DNA from: Clostridiales bacterium
GTDB lineage: Bacteria > Bacillota > Clostridia > Oscillospirales > CAG-272
Direction: 5' to 3'
Assembly: GCA_012800735.1 (NCBI GenBank)
Contig: JAAZIU010000028.1
Coordinates: forward strand, 129,245-193,244
Length of the DNA: 64,000 nucleotides
This document shows, piece by piece, positions 33,025-42,404 of this stretch (position 1 is the stretch's first letter; each line of letters begins with the position of its first letter). The translations under genes and the position numbers were made by a program. The notes below the pieces were generated by a model. The model was not told the DNA's origin and did no database searches. It saw only the letters and a list, made by a program, of their open reading frames with translations.

Positions 33025-35465
33025 ATTACGAACTTTGCCCCCGTTCCGGTTTCTGTTTCGGCGTCAGCCGCGCCGTTTCGGCGGCGAAAGAGCTTGCCGC
33101 GGCAAAAAAATCGGGAGAGCGGCTGCTTCTGCTTGAACAGCTTATCCATAATCACCTGGTAATGGAGGAGCTTCAGCGCCTCGGCGCCGAGATAGTTATG
33201 CCGGATGAGCTTGACCGGATATACAGAGAATCCGCCGAAGCCGACCGGCTGACGGTGGTGATAAGGGCGCACGGCATCGAAAAGGCGCTTTATGAAAAGC
33301 TCCGCCGGCTTGAGGAAGCGGATCCGCGCTTTCATGTATACGACGGCACCTGCCCGGAGGTAAGCCGTATACATAAGATTGTCGACGAGAATACCGCCGC
33401 CGCAGGCGGAGGTATTAAAAAGCCGCTCCTTGTCATCGGCTCGCCGGGGCATCCCGAAGTAAGGGCGATAATGTCTTACGCTCACGGAGCCGCGGTTGCG
33501 GCAAATTCGCTCGGCGAACTCGAAGAGCTGCTCCGTCATAAAAAATTTACAAATGACGGATTTATGACCGACCGGGAGGGGAAAGACGATTTATCCGATA
33601 CCGACGCGGATATTTTGGTGGTCGCGCAGACCACTCAAATGTTAACAGAATGGAAAAAATGTCGAAAATTTATCAAAAACCTATATACAAACGCTATAAT
33701 TTTTGATACAATATGTAGAGTAACCGAATTGCGACAGAATGAGGTCGAACTTCTTTCCCGCAGAGCGGACCTCATGGTTATCATCGGCGACAAATCAAGC
33801 TCCAATACCGCCAAACTGTATGAGATCTCCAAAAAGAACTGCAAGACAGTATTTGTGGACGGAGCCGGAGCCGCAGCGGAGCTCCACGTTCCGTGCGGGA
33901 CAAAAGTGGGCATCGCCGCGGGCGCCTCAACGCCCGGCGGTATTATAGAGGAGGTCATACGAACAATGGAACAGAACGAGAATATCAACGCCTCGATGAA
34001 CGAGGAGAAAGGAATGGCTGTAACGGAAGAAAATTTTGAGCAGATGCTTGAAGAGTCACTGAAACCTCTTACGACTGGCGAAACCGTAAACGGTATTATC
34101 ACCAGCATCAGCGCAAACGAGCTTCATGTCGACCTGGCATCGAAGTGCACCGGTATAATCCCGATTTCCGAGATTACCGACGAATCCGGCGCTAATCTTG
34201 AAGAAATGTTTAATGTCGGCGACGAGATTGAAGCTATAGTTGTTAAGGTAAGCGATGTTGACGGCGTTGCGACTCTGTCGCGCAAGCGCGTCGAGAACAT
34301 CATCAACTGGAGACGCATCGTTGCGGCTTATAACGAGCAGACCACGATTGAGGGCAAGATAGTTGAGGTCGTCAAGAGCGGCGTCATTATCCTGCTTGAA
34401 AGCGTACGGGTCTTTATCCCGGCTTCCCAGTCGGGAGTGCCGCGTGACGGCGATCTTGCAACTCTTGTCGGAACGACTCAGCGCGTCAAGATAATCGATC
34501 TCAACGAGCAGCGCCGCCGCGCAGTGGCGTCTATCAGAGCCGTCATCCGCGAGGAGCGCAAGGCTGTTGAGGCCGAATTCTGGGCGAATATCGAAAAGGG
34601 CAAGCAGTACCAGGGTGTTGTCAAGTCATTTATGCCTTACGGCGCCTTTGTCGACCTGGGCGGAGTGGACGGTATGGTTCACTGCTCCGAGCTTTCCTGG
34701 AAGCGGATTAAGCATCCGTCCGACATAGTTTCCCTCGGAGAGACAATCGACGTATATGTCAAGGATTTCGATCCCGACCGCCGCCGCATTTCGCTCGGTT
34801 ATAAGACCGAGGAGAGCAACCCTTGGAACATTTTCATCGAAAAGTATAAGAAGGGCGACCTTGCTCGCGTAAAGATAGTCAATCTTATGCCCTTCGGAGC
34901 TTTTGCCGAGGTTGTTCCGGGAACCGACGGACTTATACATATCTCTCAGATCACCGACCATAAGATAGCTCATCCCGGAGAGGTTCTGAGCTTGGGTCAG
35001 GAGGTCGATGCGATAATCACCGACATCGAAGAAGACAGACAAAGAATCAGTCTTTCGATTCGCGCGCTGCTTGAAAGCGACGGCTCCGGCGCTCCGGAAG
35101 CTGCTCAAGACGAAGCCAGCGAGACGGTCTTTGAAACTGTTGAAGAAATAACCGAAGAACCGGCTGAAGAAGCAGTCGAAGAGGCGCCCGTCGAGGCGGC
35201 CGAAGAACCGGCTGAAGAAACAGTCGAAGAAGCGCCCGTCGAGACAGCCGAAGAACCGGCTGAAGAAGCAGTTGAAGAAGCGCCCGTCGAGGCGGCCGAA
35301 GAACCGGCTGAAGAAGCAGTTGAAGAAGCGCCCGTCGAGACAGCCGAAGAATCGGCTGAAGAAGCAGTTGAAGAAGCGCCCGTCGAGACGACCGAAGAAC
35401 CGGCTGAAGAAGCAGTTGAAGCTGCAGAAGAACCTGCCGAATCCGACGATAATTCCGACAGCTGA
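33021..35465 (+). CDS. IspH-ribosomal protein S1 fusion (HMBPP reductase / 30S protein S1)
   Basis: An 814-residue bifunctional protein. Residues 1-300 are IspH, the [4Fe-4S] enzyme ending the MEP isoprenoid pathway: Cys12 in GFCFGV, Cys in YDGTCPEVSRIH and Cys in FDTICRVTELRQ hold the cluster, with HGIEK and GSPGHPEV histidines. After a linker come four S1 RNA-binding domains (about 345-690, e.g. VVKSFMPYGAFVDLGGVDGM). The tail is an acidic repeat of about 16 residues. GTG at 33021 is chosen because AAGGTGG is correctly placed; an earlier GTG at 33012 is possible. This fusion is well known in Clostridia. Confidence 0.93.
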   Translation: MNYELCPRSGFCFGVSRAVSAAKELAAAKKSGERLLLLEQLIHNHLVMEELQRLGAEIVMPDELDRIYRESAEADRLTVVIRAHGIEKALYEKLRRLEEADPRFHVYDGTCPEVSRIHKIVDENTAAAGGGIKKPLLVIGSPGHPEVRAIMSYAHGAAVAANSLGELEELLRHKKFTNDGFMTDREGKDDLSDTDADILVVAQTTQMLTEWKKCRKFIKNLYTNAIIFDTICRVTELRQNEVELLSRRADLMVIIGDKSSSNTAKLYEISKKNCKTVFVDGAGAAAELHVPCGTKVGIAAGASTPGGIIEEVIRTMEQNENINASMNEEKGMAVTEENFEQMLEESLKPLTTGETVNGIITSISANELHVDLASKCTGIIPISEITDESGANLEEMFNVGDEIEAIVVKVSDVDGVATLSRKRVENIINWRRIVAAYNEQTTIEGKIVEVVKSGVIILLESVRVFIPASQSGVPRDGDLATLVGTTQRVKIIDLNEQRRRAVASIRAVIREERKAVEAEFWANIEKGKQYQGVVKSFMPYGAFVDLGGVDGMVHCSELSWKRIKHPSDIVSLGETIDVYVKDFDPDRRRISLGYKTEESNPWNIFIEKYKKGDLARVKIVNLMPFGAFAEVVPGTDGLIHISQITDHKIAHPGEVLSLGQEVDAIITDIEEDRQRISLSIRALLESDGSGAPEAAQDEASETVFETVEEITEEPAEEAVEEAPVEAAEEPAEETVEEAPVETAEEPAEEAVEEAPVEAAEEPAEEAVEEAPVETAEESAEEAVEEAPVETTEEPAEEAVEAAEEPAESDDNSDS
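35155..35438 (+). repeat. In-frame 48-base tandem repeat in the fusion-protein tail
   Basis: About six imperfect copies of a 48-base unit encode the acidic 16-residue block EEPAEEAVEEAPVEAA, with Ala/Thr/Ser changes between copies. Both the DNA and the protein are repetitive, so copy number may vary between strains or be collapsed by assembly. Confidence 0.9.
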
Positions 35466-35494
35466 AAAAATCTGATTAAGCGTTGATTTTTTAA

Positions 35495-35529
35495 CCCGCG
35501 GCGCAGCATTGCGCCGCGGGGAGTTTTTT
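35495..35529 (+). terminator. Terminator of the purD-to-rpsA operon
   Basis: CCCGCGGCGCA-GCAT-TGCGCCGCGGG (11-base perfect stem) followed by GAG and six T, 30 bases after the stop. Confidence 0.9.
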
Positions 35530-35561
35530 ATTCCGGCTGTTGTAAAAAATCCCCCGGCGTA

Positions 35562-35590
35562 TTGACAGGCGGGGGAAAAACCTGTATAAT
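35562..35590 (+). promoter_or_regulatory. Consensus sigma-A promoter with flanking inverted repeat
   Basis: TTGACA (35562-35567), exactly 17 bases, TATAAT (35585-35590). An imperfect inverted repeat (CCCCCGG at 35551 and GCGGGGG ending near 35575) brackets the -35 element and could be an operator. Confidence 0.88.
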
Positions 35591-35680
35591 AATAAAGGCA
35601 AATGTATTTCTGTCGGTAATTTATACAATATGACCGGCAGCCGCTTTCTGTAATTGCTGTATATCGAGGAGAACACGAAA

Positions 35681-37183
35681 ATGAAACTTAAAATTCTGCG
35701 CGTTTTTTGCGTTGTTTTGACTGCGCTGCTGATTCTGCCGGCTTTGATTTCCTGCGGCGACAAAGAAGCATCACCTACGGTCGATACCGCCTCCGAGGGC
35801 GGCGGAACCGATGTTGCAACCGAAGCCGAGACTACCCTTCATATGCCGGATCTGCCGGAAATCGAATGGGGCGGCTACGAGTTTAATTTCCTTATCAGCT
35901 CAAACGACGAGCTCGGAAAGGTTAAAAACGACATCAAAGCCGACGAGCAGACCGGCGACACGGTAAACGACGCGCGCTACGAGCGCAATTTGAAAATTGA
36001 GGAAAAATACGGTATTAAGCTTTCGACATTGGAATGCAACGCCGGGACCGGCGGAGACGGCCTGCGAAAATTCAGAGCCTCCGTCGCGGCGGGAGACGCC
36101 AGCTTCGACGCCGCATTCATGGGCGGATACGACGCCTGCGTTCTGGCGCAGGAGGGAATGCTCTACGACTTAAACTCGCTGCCATATATTGACCTCGCAA
36201 ACGAATGGTGGGATCAGAAAGCAAACGCCGACCTTACGATAAAAGACCGGATGTTCTACACCACCGGCGACATCAGCACCGCCGACAACGACGCGACGTA
36301 CGTCATTATGTTCAACAAGACGCTTGTGAAAAACTACGGACTTGAGGATTTCTATCAGAGCGTATACGACGATAAATGGACGCTTGAAGTCTTTAAGGCA
36401 GCCGCGTCTTCCGTCCACGAGGACCTCAACGGCAACGGCGAAGCCGACGTTGAAGACCGCTTCGGCATCCTTATCTGGGACGACTCGATGATGGGCATCG
36501 TCAACTCAACCGGCACCAAGTGCTGCACGGTTAACCAGAACGGCGAGATAGAGCTTACCATATACAACGACAAGGTGGTAAACGCTATCGCGTCCTTCTT
36601 TGAAGTCGCTTTTGACAATGAAATCAGTCTTACCTATCAGCGTTCGAAGTATGCCGGCTGGGACGGAGTTTTGTCGCTTGATATGTTCTCAAACGACCAG
36701 GCGCTCTTCTTCATGCGGCTGCTGCTCGACGTCGCCAACCTCCGCAACATGGAGGCCGACTTCGGACTTCTGCCTTATCCGAAATCCGACGAGACTGTCG
36801 ACGCATATTATCAGACGCTCGGCTCCTGGCACTCGGTGTTCCTCTGCGTTCCGATGACCACCTCCGATCCCGAGCGGACCGGCATCGTGCTTGAGGCGAT
36901 GGCAGCCGAGTCGATGTATATCGTAACCCCGGCTTATTACGACGTCGCCCTCAAGGGAAAATACGCCCGCGACGAAGAGTCTCTCGACATGCTCGATATC
37001 ATCCTCGAATCCCGCTGCTACGATCTCGGCTGGTTCTACGCGATCGGCGGCTACAACGAGGAGGTAATGAACCTGCTGCGCAACTTCAAGGACAACTTCA
37101 CTTCGATGTATGAAAAAAGAACCAAGACCGCCTATAAGCTGATAGACAAGATCAACACCGCTTTTGCCGAGATTGACGGGTGA
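35681..37183 (+). CDS. Extracellular solute-binding lipoprotein
   Basis: A 500-residue secreted lipoprotein. The start at 35681 has GAGGAG upstream and gives a signal ending in LILPALISCGDK; an in-frame extension of nine codons is rejected. The mature fold matches the other large binding proteins here: ERNLKIEEKYGI, DLNGNGEADVEDRFGIL (a calcium-loop-like Asp/Asn run) and YYDVALKGKYARDEESLDML late. Its own consensus promoter and terminator make it a single-gene unit with no permease or ATPase. Sugar binding is likely from the family but the ligand is unknown. Confidence 0.87.
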   Translation: MKLKILRVFCVVLTALLILPALISCGDKEASPTVDTASEGGGTDVATEAETTLHMPDLPEIEWGGYEFNFLISSNDELGKVKNDIKADEQTGDTVNDARYERNLKIEEKYGIKLSTLECNAGTGGDGLRKFRASVAAGDASFDAAFMGGYDACVLAQEGMLYDLNSLPYIDLANEWWDQKANADLTIKDRMFYTTGDISTADNDATYVIMFNKTLVKNYGLEDFYQSVYDDKWTLEVFKAAASSVHEDLNGNGEADVEDRFGILIWDDSMMGIVNSTGTKCCTVNQNGEIELTIYNDKVVNAIASFFEVAFDNEISLTYQRSKYAGWDGVLSLDMFSNDQALFFMRLLLDVANLRNMEADFGLLPYPKSDETVDAYYQTLGSWHSVFLCVPMTTSDPERTGIVLEAMAAESMYIVTPAYYDVALKGKYARDEESLDMLDIILESRCYDLGWFYAIGGYNEEVMNLLRNFKDNFTSMYEKRTKTAYKLIDKINTAFAEIDG

Positions 37184-37230
37184 TATGAGACGGAATAAAA
37201 ACCGCCGAAAGTCTGCATAAATATCGAATA

Positions 37231-37268
37231 AAAAAGACCTGCACCGTTTAAAAGTGCAGGCTCTTTTT
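37231..37268. terminator. Bidirectional terminator
   Basis: AGACCTGCAC/GTGCAGGCT with A run on the left and T run on the right serves both the solute-binding gene (plus) and the convergent nuclease/ATPase gene (minus), whose stop is at 37286. Confidence 0.85.
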
Positions 37269-37285
37269 GTTTGATTTTCACACCT

Positions 37286-39262
37286 TTATATCTGCGTAAC
37301 TCCGATTTCTTTCAAATACTCAAAAACTCCGTCGTAATATTCATGCTTGCGAGTTTTGTCCGCAGAGCTTCCGGTGGGGATAAAAATCGCCATCCCCTGT
37401 CGGGCGCGGGTGAGGAGCACACGATATGTGTTTTTCAGATACAGCCGGCGTTCTTCGGAGCTTACATTGTTCCATTTGGTGCCGACAAAATTAAAATATT
37501 TCCATTCGCCGTCTGTATAGCGAAAGTCCGCATCCCATGCGACCACGGAAAAATCAATTTCCAATCCCTGGATATCAAACTCCGTCACCACATCCTCCAG
37601 CATATAGCTGGAACGGACATCTTCTTTACCGTTGAGGAACCAGTTAGCAACCGAAATCTCATTTTTTACGAAAATTCCTTCCGGTTTCAACCGCAAAGCG
37701 CCGCTGCTTGCGAGCAATCCGTAACGGGTAGTACCGCGGCAATGATCTCGCACCCAGTTTTTTGCCTTGTCTAAATCGCGGGTAATTACAATCGGATATT
37801 TATCCTTAATACGTTGATACAATATTTTCGCCTCGTTGGTATCGGTATCCAATACCGCTTTTATGAAAGCCGCAAGGTCAGGAGTTCTGAAGGAGCGAAC
37901 CGAAGTTGCAAGATGCAGCATCTCCCTCTCAAACGTGTTAAGTCCGGAAAGCATACTTTTCCAACTTCTGCCGCGGCGATATTCATCGTCGTTGAGCTGG
38001 GGAGTAATATACACATCCCAATGAGAAAATGAACGCCGCAGCGAGTCGAACCATTCGGGCAAGCCGGCTTCTCCTGTGTGAATTTCCTGCCCGCCGCCGA
38101 CCAGACAGATAACAACCGCCCAGTCTTTATGCCGATCCATGGTACTTATCAAAAATTCCGGTTCGCTGTACGGAAACGGCGACACACCTTTCTTCGTTGC
38201 CATGAACTTTTCGATCATGTCCTGTGTCCATGCCCGTTGCGCTTCGTCGAAAATTGCTACCCGCTCCGGCGGGATGTTGTCGTTGCCGACAAAGGAATCG
38301 CGATACTTGTGAATAATCTGAATGAAAGCGGAGGTACTGCGCAGTGCCTCGCTTTTTGATATGCGATTTCCCCGCTGCTTTTCCTGCTCTGTCTTGTCGC
38401 GGGCGAGAGCTTCCTGAAGCACGGTTACCAACGGATAGTTGCCTGACAGGAAAACTGCGTGTTCCCCCTGCTGAGCATCCGACCTTTGAATTGCAATGTT
38501 CAAACCAACAAGAGTTTTGCCGGCACCCGGAACCCCTGTCACAAAACAAATGGATTTTCTGCCGTTTGACTTGCTGCGTTCAATTATCCGGTTAATCTCA
38601 TCGGTGGTGACGGTCAGGTTTTCCGCACCGGCATCACTTCGGGTTATATCATGAACATTATGACCTCGGTAGAGCGCCTGCGCTGCTTCGACAATCGTAG
38701 GTGTAGGCAGGTACTCGGCGTTTTCCCATTCTTCATAGTCAAAGACAGGTTCATAATATCGCGCCGCCACCTTATTTATGGCAGCGGCAATATTGCCTGC
38801 ATTGCAGCGGATCGGTTCAATTATCCGATCGCGCTCGATAATTTCACATGTGACCGTCGCCGCCCTCGTGGATATCATTATCGGCACCAATAATTTGTCA
38901 TGACTTTCTTTGTGGAAATTGCGCAGATCCAGTGCGTAGTCATACACCTGATCGTATGCAGACCGGAGGTAATCTTTATCACTACACTTAAACTCAAGCA
39001 GGAAAACGATGTTTTTGTAAAGTATCACCGTATCTACCCGCTTGCCCATCCTGGGGATTGTGTATTCGAAGATAATTCTTCCGTCCGAAAATGAGCGCAG
39101 CTGTTCTTTAAGAATCTGTATTTCAGATTCCCAGGTATTGTTCTGCTGTATCGTCGTCTCAGCCGAAATATTGTTTGCATGGATAATGCCAAAAATTTCG
39201 GATTTTGACTGACTCAAAAAGGATGCAACAGGGGCTGAATAGTATGCTCTTAAATTTCTCAT
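37286..39262 (-). CDS. DUF2075-type P-loop ATPase with N-terminal PD-(D/E)XK-like domain
   Basis: A 658-residue protein. Residues 60-100 contain Asp77 and then FLLEFK (Glu90, Lys92), the spacing of a PD-(D/E)XK nuclease core. GVPGAGKT at 243-250 is the Walker A motif, VAIFDEAQRAW is Walker B with the helicase-like DEAQ, and the end has NTYRVLLTRARQGMAIFIP, the superfamily-1 motif VI-like arginines. This is the DUF2075/Schlafen-like ATPase type, often found among restriction and phage-defence genes. Base composition is visibly less GC-rich than its neighbours and no partner gene is adjacent, both of which hint at horizontal arrival. A role in nucleic-acid defence is inferred, not shown. Confidence 0.85.
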   Translation of the reverse strand: MRNLRAYYSAPVASFLSQSKSEIFGIIHANNISAETTIQQNNTWESEIQILKEQLRSFSDGRIIFEYTIPRMGKRVDTVILYKNIVFLLEFKCSDKDYLRSAYDQVYDYALDLRNFHKESHDKLLVPIMISTRAATVTCEIIERDRIIEPIRCNAGNIAAAINKVAARYYEPVFDYEEWENAEYLPTPTIVEAAQALYRGHNVHDITRSDAGAENLTVTTDEINRIIERSKSNGRKSICFVTGVPGAGKTLVGLNIAIQRSDAQQGEHAVFLSGNYPLVTVLQEALARDKTEQEKQRGNRISKSEALRSTSAFIQIIHKYRDSFVGNDNIPPERVAIFDEAQRAWTQDMIEKFMATKKGVSPFPYSEPEFLISTMDRHKDWAVVICLVGGGQEIHTGEAGLPEWFDSLRRSFSHWDVYITPQLNDDEYRRGRSWKSMLSGLNTFEREMLHLATSVRSFRTPDLAAFIKAVLDTDTNEAKILYQRIKDKYPIVITRDLDKAKNWVRDHCRGTTRYGLLASSGALRLKPEGIFVKNEISVANWFLNGKEDVRSSYMLEDVVTEFDIQGLEIDFSVVAWDADFRYTDGEWKYFNFVGTKWNNVSSEERRLYLKNTYRVLLTRARQGMAIFIPTGSSADKTRKHEYYDGVFEYLKEIGVTQI

Positions 39263-39419
39263 AACGACTCGGTATATTTATCGGCAATTATCTGAATTGT
39301 TTTCTTCTCACTTGAATTGAAAGTTATTTCTCACCCAATATTATAGACAATTTCAAGCTTTTTGTCAATCGGGTCGACGAAATCAGCTGAATAACAAAAA
39401 ATTCCATTGTATAGCAATA

Positions 39420-39448
39420 CCCGCCGCGGACATTTCGTCCGCGGCGGG
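39420..39448. terminator. Strong hairpin between two minus-strand genes, weak T run
   Basis: CCCGCCGCGGAC-ATTTC-GTCCGCGGCGGG, a 12-base perfect stem 37 bases after the nrdD stop. No proper T run follows on either strand, so it is a probable but atypical nrdD terminator or mRNA 3' end. Confidence 0.55.
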
Positions 39449-39485
39449 GGTAGAATCAGTTTTTATAGGCCTCCGGGCTCGGTTA

Positions 39486-41828
39486 TCATAAGCAGACGTG
39501 CTCGATTTCGGAGCGGGCGCTGTGCTTGACTCGGTCGCAGAGTTCGGCGCGCTTGGCGTCGTTCCAGTGGTCGACGGTGCCGACGAGATAGCCGGTGATG
39601 CGGCGAATCCTGTCAAAGGGACCCTTGCCGTCGTCTTCGGTGCGTCCGCACTTCGGACATTTGTTGCCGATGATGCCGGTGTAGCCGCAGACGGGGTCGC
39701 GGTCGACCGGATGGTTTATCGAACCGTAGCCGACGCCGGCTTCCTTCATGCAGCGGATGGTGTCTTCAAACGCCTGAGGATTCGTCTGAGTGTCGCCGTC
39801 AAGCTCGACATAGCTGATGTGTCCGCCGTTTGTAAGGGCATGGTAGGGGGCTTCCTTCTTTATCTTATCGAAAGCGGAGATGGGATAGTAAACCGGAATA
39901 TGGAAGCTGTTCGTGTAATACGGACGGTCGGTCACGCCTTCTATAACGCCGTATTTCTTCGCGTCGATACCGACGAAGCGGCCGGAGAGACCTTCCGCCG
40001 GAGTCGCGATAAGCGAGAAGTTGAGCCCGTATTTCTTCGCTGCCTCATCGGTGCGCTTACGCATGAATCCGATGATTTCAAGACCTAAATTCTGGGCGTC
40101 GTCCGATTCGCCGTGATGCTTTCCGATAAGCGACTTAAGGGTTTCGGCAAGTCCGATGAATCCGATTGTCAGCGTGCCGTGCTTAAGCGATTCGCTGATG
40201 CAGTCATCCGGCCCTAAATTTTCCGAGTCGAGCCAGATTCCCTGACCCATCATGAAGGGGAAGTTGCGGACTTTTTTAGAGCTCTGAATTTTGAATCGGG
40301 CAAGCAGCTGCTCGACTACCAGCGCGTGCATCGCGTCGAGACCGTCGAAGAACCTGTCGATGTTGCCGCCGCTTTCGAGAGCGATACGCGGCAGGTTGAT
40401 AGACGTGAAGCTGAGGTTTCCTCTGCCGCTGGTGACTTCGCGGGAGGGGTCGAATACGTTGGCTATGACGCGGGTGCGGCAGCCCATGTAAGCGACTTCG
40501 GTATTGTGGTCGCCCTCTTTGTAGTAAACTTTGTTGAAGGGAGCGTCAAGGAAGCTGAAGTTCGGGAAGAGGCGCTTGGCGGAGACTTTGCACGCCAGTT
40601 TGAAGAGGTCGTAGTTCGGGTCGCCCGGATTGTAGTTCGTTCCCTCACGGACCTTGAAAATCTGTATCGGGAATATCGGGGTTTCCCCGAAGCCGAGACC
40701 GGCGTCGGTTGCCTTAAGCAGCATCTTTACGACAAGACGTCCCTCGGGGCTTGTGTCGGTGCCGTAGTTCAGAGAGCTGAACGGAATCTGCGCTCCGGCG
40801 CGGCTGTGCATTGTGTTGAGGTTGTGGATAAGCGCTTCCATCGCCTGGAAGGTAGAGCGCTCGGTTTCCCTCTCCGAGAATTTGAACGCGAAGTCGCAGA
40901 TTTTCTCCGCGGTATCTTTGCTGTATTTTTCAGAAAGATCCTTCGTTATCTGTTCTCTGAAAGCGGCGTTGTCGCCGTAAGAGGGGGTGCCGGCGGCGTC
41001 GATGATATCCTGCGCCATGTCTTTCAGGTCGGTGTCTTTGCCCTCATCGGTCAGTATATCGAGCGCCTTCGCAAGGTTTGCGCGGAAGTGGCGGCGATAT
41101 GTTTTCGCTACGCCCGGCGCCATGCCGTAATCAAAGTTGGGGATCGACTGTCCGCCGTGCTGGTCGTTCTGGTTCGACTGAATCGCGATGCAGCAGAGCG
41201 CCGAATAGGAGGCGATGTCCTGCGGCTCGCGCAGATGGCCGTGGCCGGTGGAGAAACCGCCCTTGAAAAGCTTTTCGATATCTATCTGGGTGCAGGTGGT
41301 TGTCAGAGTGTAGAAATCGAAGTCGTGAATGTGGATGTCGCCTTCCTGATGCGCCTTGGCAATCTTCGGGTCGAGGACATATAGCTCGTTGAACATCTTT
41401 GCGCCCTCGGAGCCGTAGCGGAGCATGGTTCCCATCGCGGTGTCGCCGTCGATGTTGGCGTTTTCGCGCTTGATGTCGTTTTCCTCCGCGCTCTTGAAGG
41501 TAAGCCCCTCGTATATCTTCATGAGCTTGGTATCCATCTCGCGGATGCGGGTACGCTCGGCGCGGTAGAGTATGTACTCTTTGGCTGTCGCGGCGTGGCC
41601 GTTGTCGATGAGCACCTTTTCGACAACATCCTGGATCTGCTCAACGGTCGGGTACTCGCCCGGCTTCATCATTTTGTCGACCCTCTCTTCGACCTGGAAA
41701 GCAAGCTTCAGTGCGGTGTCGTAATCTTTGCCGCCTATCGCCTGCGCCGCCTTGTAGATGGCCTGCGATATTTTTTCGACGTTGAACGGGACCTCTCGTC
41801 CGTCGCGCTTGATAATTTTGGTAAGCAT
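39486..41828 (-). CDS. nrdD: Anaerobic ribonucleoside-triphosphate reductase (class III)
   Basis: A 780-residue glycyl-radical enzyme producing deoxyribonucleotides without oxygen. An N-terminal ATP-cone (about 1-95, KIIKRDGREVPFNVEKI) senses nucleotides. The catalytic barrel holds IDIEKLFKGGFSTGHG and later motifs. The C-terminus carries the zinc site (DPVCGYTGIIGNKCPKCG) and the glycyl loop RRITGYLVG. The length is typical. The activase NrdG is not adjacent in this window. The upstream region has a consensus promoter with a palindrome just downstream of it. Confidence 0.96.
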   Translation of the reverse strand: MLTKIIKRDGREVPFNVEKISQAIYKAAQAIGGKDYDTALKLAFQVEERVDKMMKPGEYPTVEQIQDVVEKVLIDNGHAATAKEYILYRAERTRIREMDTKLMKIYEGLTFKSAEENDIKRENANIDGDTAMGTMLRYGSEGAKMFNELYVLDPKIAKAHQEGDIHIHDFDFYTLTTTCTQIDIEKLFKGGFSTGHGHLREPQDIASYSALCCIAIQSNQNDQHGGQSIPNFDYGMAPGVAKTYRRHFRANLAKALDILTDEGKDTDLKDMAQDIIDAAGTPSYGDNAAFREQITKDLSEKYSKDTAEKICDFAFKFSERETERSTFQAMEALIHNLNTMHSRAGAQIPFSSLNYGTDTSPEGRLVVKMLLKATDAGLGFGETPIFPIQIFKVREGTNYNPGDPNYDLFKLACKVSAKRLFPNFSFLDAPFNKVYYKEGDHNTEVAYMGCRTRVIANVFDPSREVTSGRGNLSFTSINLPRIALESGGNIDRFFDGLDAMHALVVEQLLARFKIQSSKKVRNFPFMMGQGIWLDSENLGPDDCISESLKHGTLTIGFIGLAETLKSLIGKHHGESDDAQNLGLEIIGFMRKRTDEAAKKYGLNFSLIATPAEGLSGRFVGIDAKKYGVIEGVTDRPYYTNSFHIPVYYPISAFDKIKKEAPYHALTNGGHISYVELDGDTQTNPQAFEDTIRCMKEAGVGYGSINHPVDRDPVCGYTGIIGNKCPKCGRTEDDGKGPFDRIRRITGYLVGTVDHWNDAKRAELCDRVKHSARSEIEHVCL

Positions 41829-41941
41829 TTTAAAACTCCTGAAAATTCCCCGATTAGGTAGTGTTTTGGTAAGAAATGTATATGGAATAAGGTTTAAATA
41901 TCAAATCACGGTACACTTTATATGGACTTTGGTTTCTCCAA

Positions 41942-41959
41942 ACCACAACATCTTGTGGT
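41942..41959. promoter_or_regulatory. Palindrome in the nrdD leader, possible operator
   Basis: ACCACAA-CATC-TTGTGGT lies about 10-28 bases after the expected nrdD transcription start. An NrdR site would be expected near nrd genes, but only one copy is seen and the sequence does not match the usual NrdR box well. Identity is open. Confidence 0.45.
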
Positions 41960-41975
41960 GAACCGGACGATTACT

Positions 41976-42004
41976 ATTATATATCATCGCAAGCAAAATG
42001 TCAA
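41976..42004 (-). promoter_or_regulatory. Consensus sigma-A promoter of nrdD
   Basis: On the minus strand TTGACA (41999-42004), 17 bases, TATAAT (41976-41981). The start site would be near 41969, giving a leader of about 140 bases. Confidence 0.87.
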
Positions 42005-42232
42005 TGGTAAATTTTACACAAAAAACAGAGGAAAAAATGGTCGAAATTTCTACGCGACATAAAATTGTTACACCAAAACGGTATAAAATGAATCAAAAAC
42101 GCTCAAACGATTAATAAACGATTAAGCAAGCCCGTTTGCGCCGAGAAACGGAGTTTATTTTTTGTATGCGGACAAAAGTCAAAGATTTCGCTTTTATTCA
42201 TAAAATAATAACGCAAAAATTTGCTTAAGTCA

Positions 42233-42261
42233 TTGCAATTTTACAAAATGTATGATATAAT
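42233..42261 (+). promoter_or_regulatory. Sigma-A-type promoter of the lipoprotein pair
   Basis: TTGCAA (42233-42238), 17 bases, TATAAT (42256-42261). The stretch 42005-42230 between this and the nrdD promoter is AT-rich and holds no gene that I can see. Confidence 0.72.
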
Positions 42262-42404
42262 TTAGTACAGTAAGGTTGTATATTGCAAAATGTCTTTCGA
42301 TATGCGACTTTTACCGAAATATTAATACTTTCTTCGGGAAGGGATTTTCCCGATTCGAATATATGCTTCCAGATGAAGAAACGGAAGTGAAGAAGTTGAA
42401 GAAG

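Noticed and set aside
35105-35509. Ser/Ala-rich repetitive open frame antisense to the ispH-rpsA tail
   Set aside because: It mirrors the in-frame 48-base repeat; the plus-strand acidic tail explains it.
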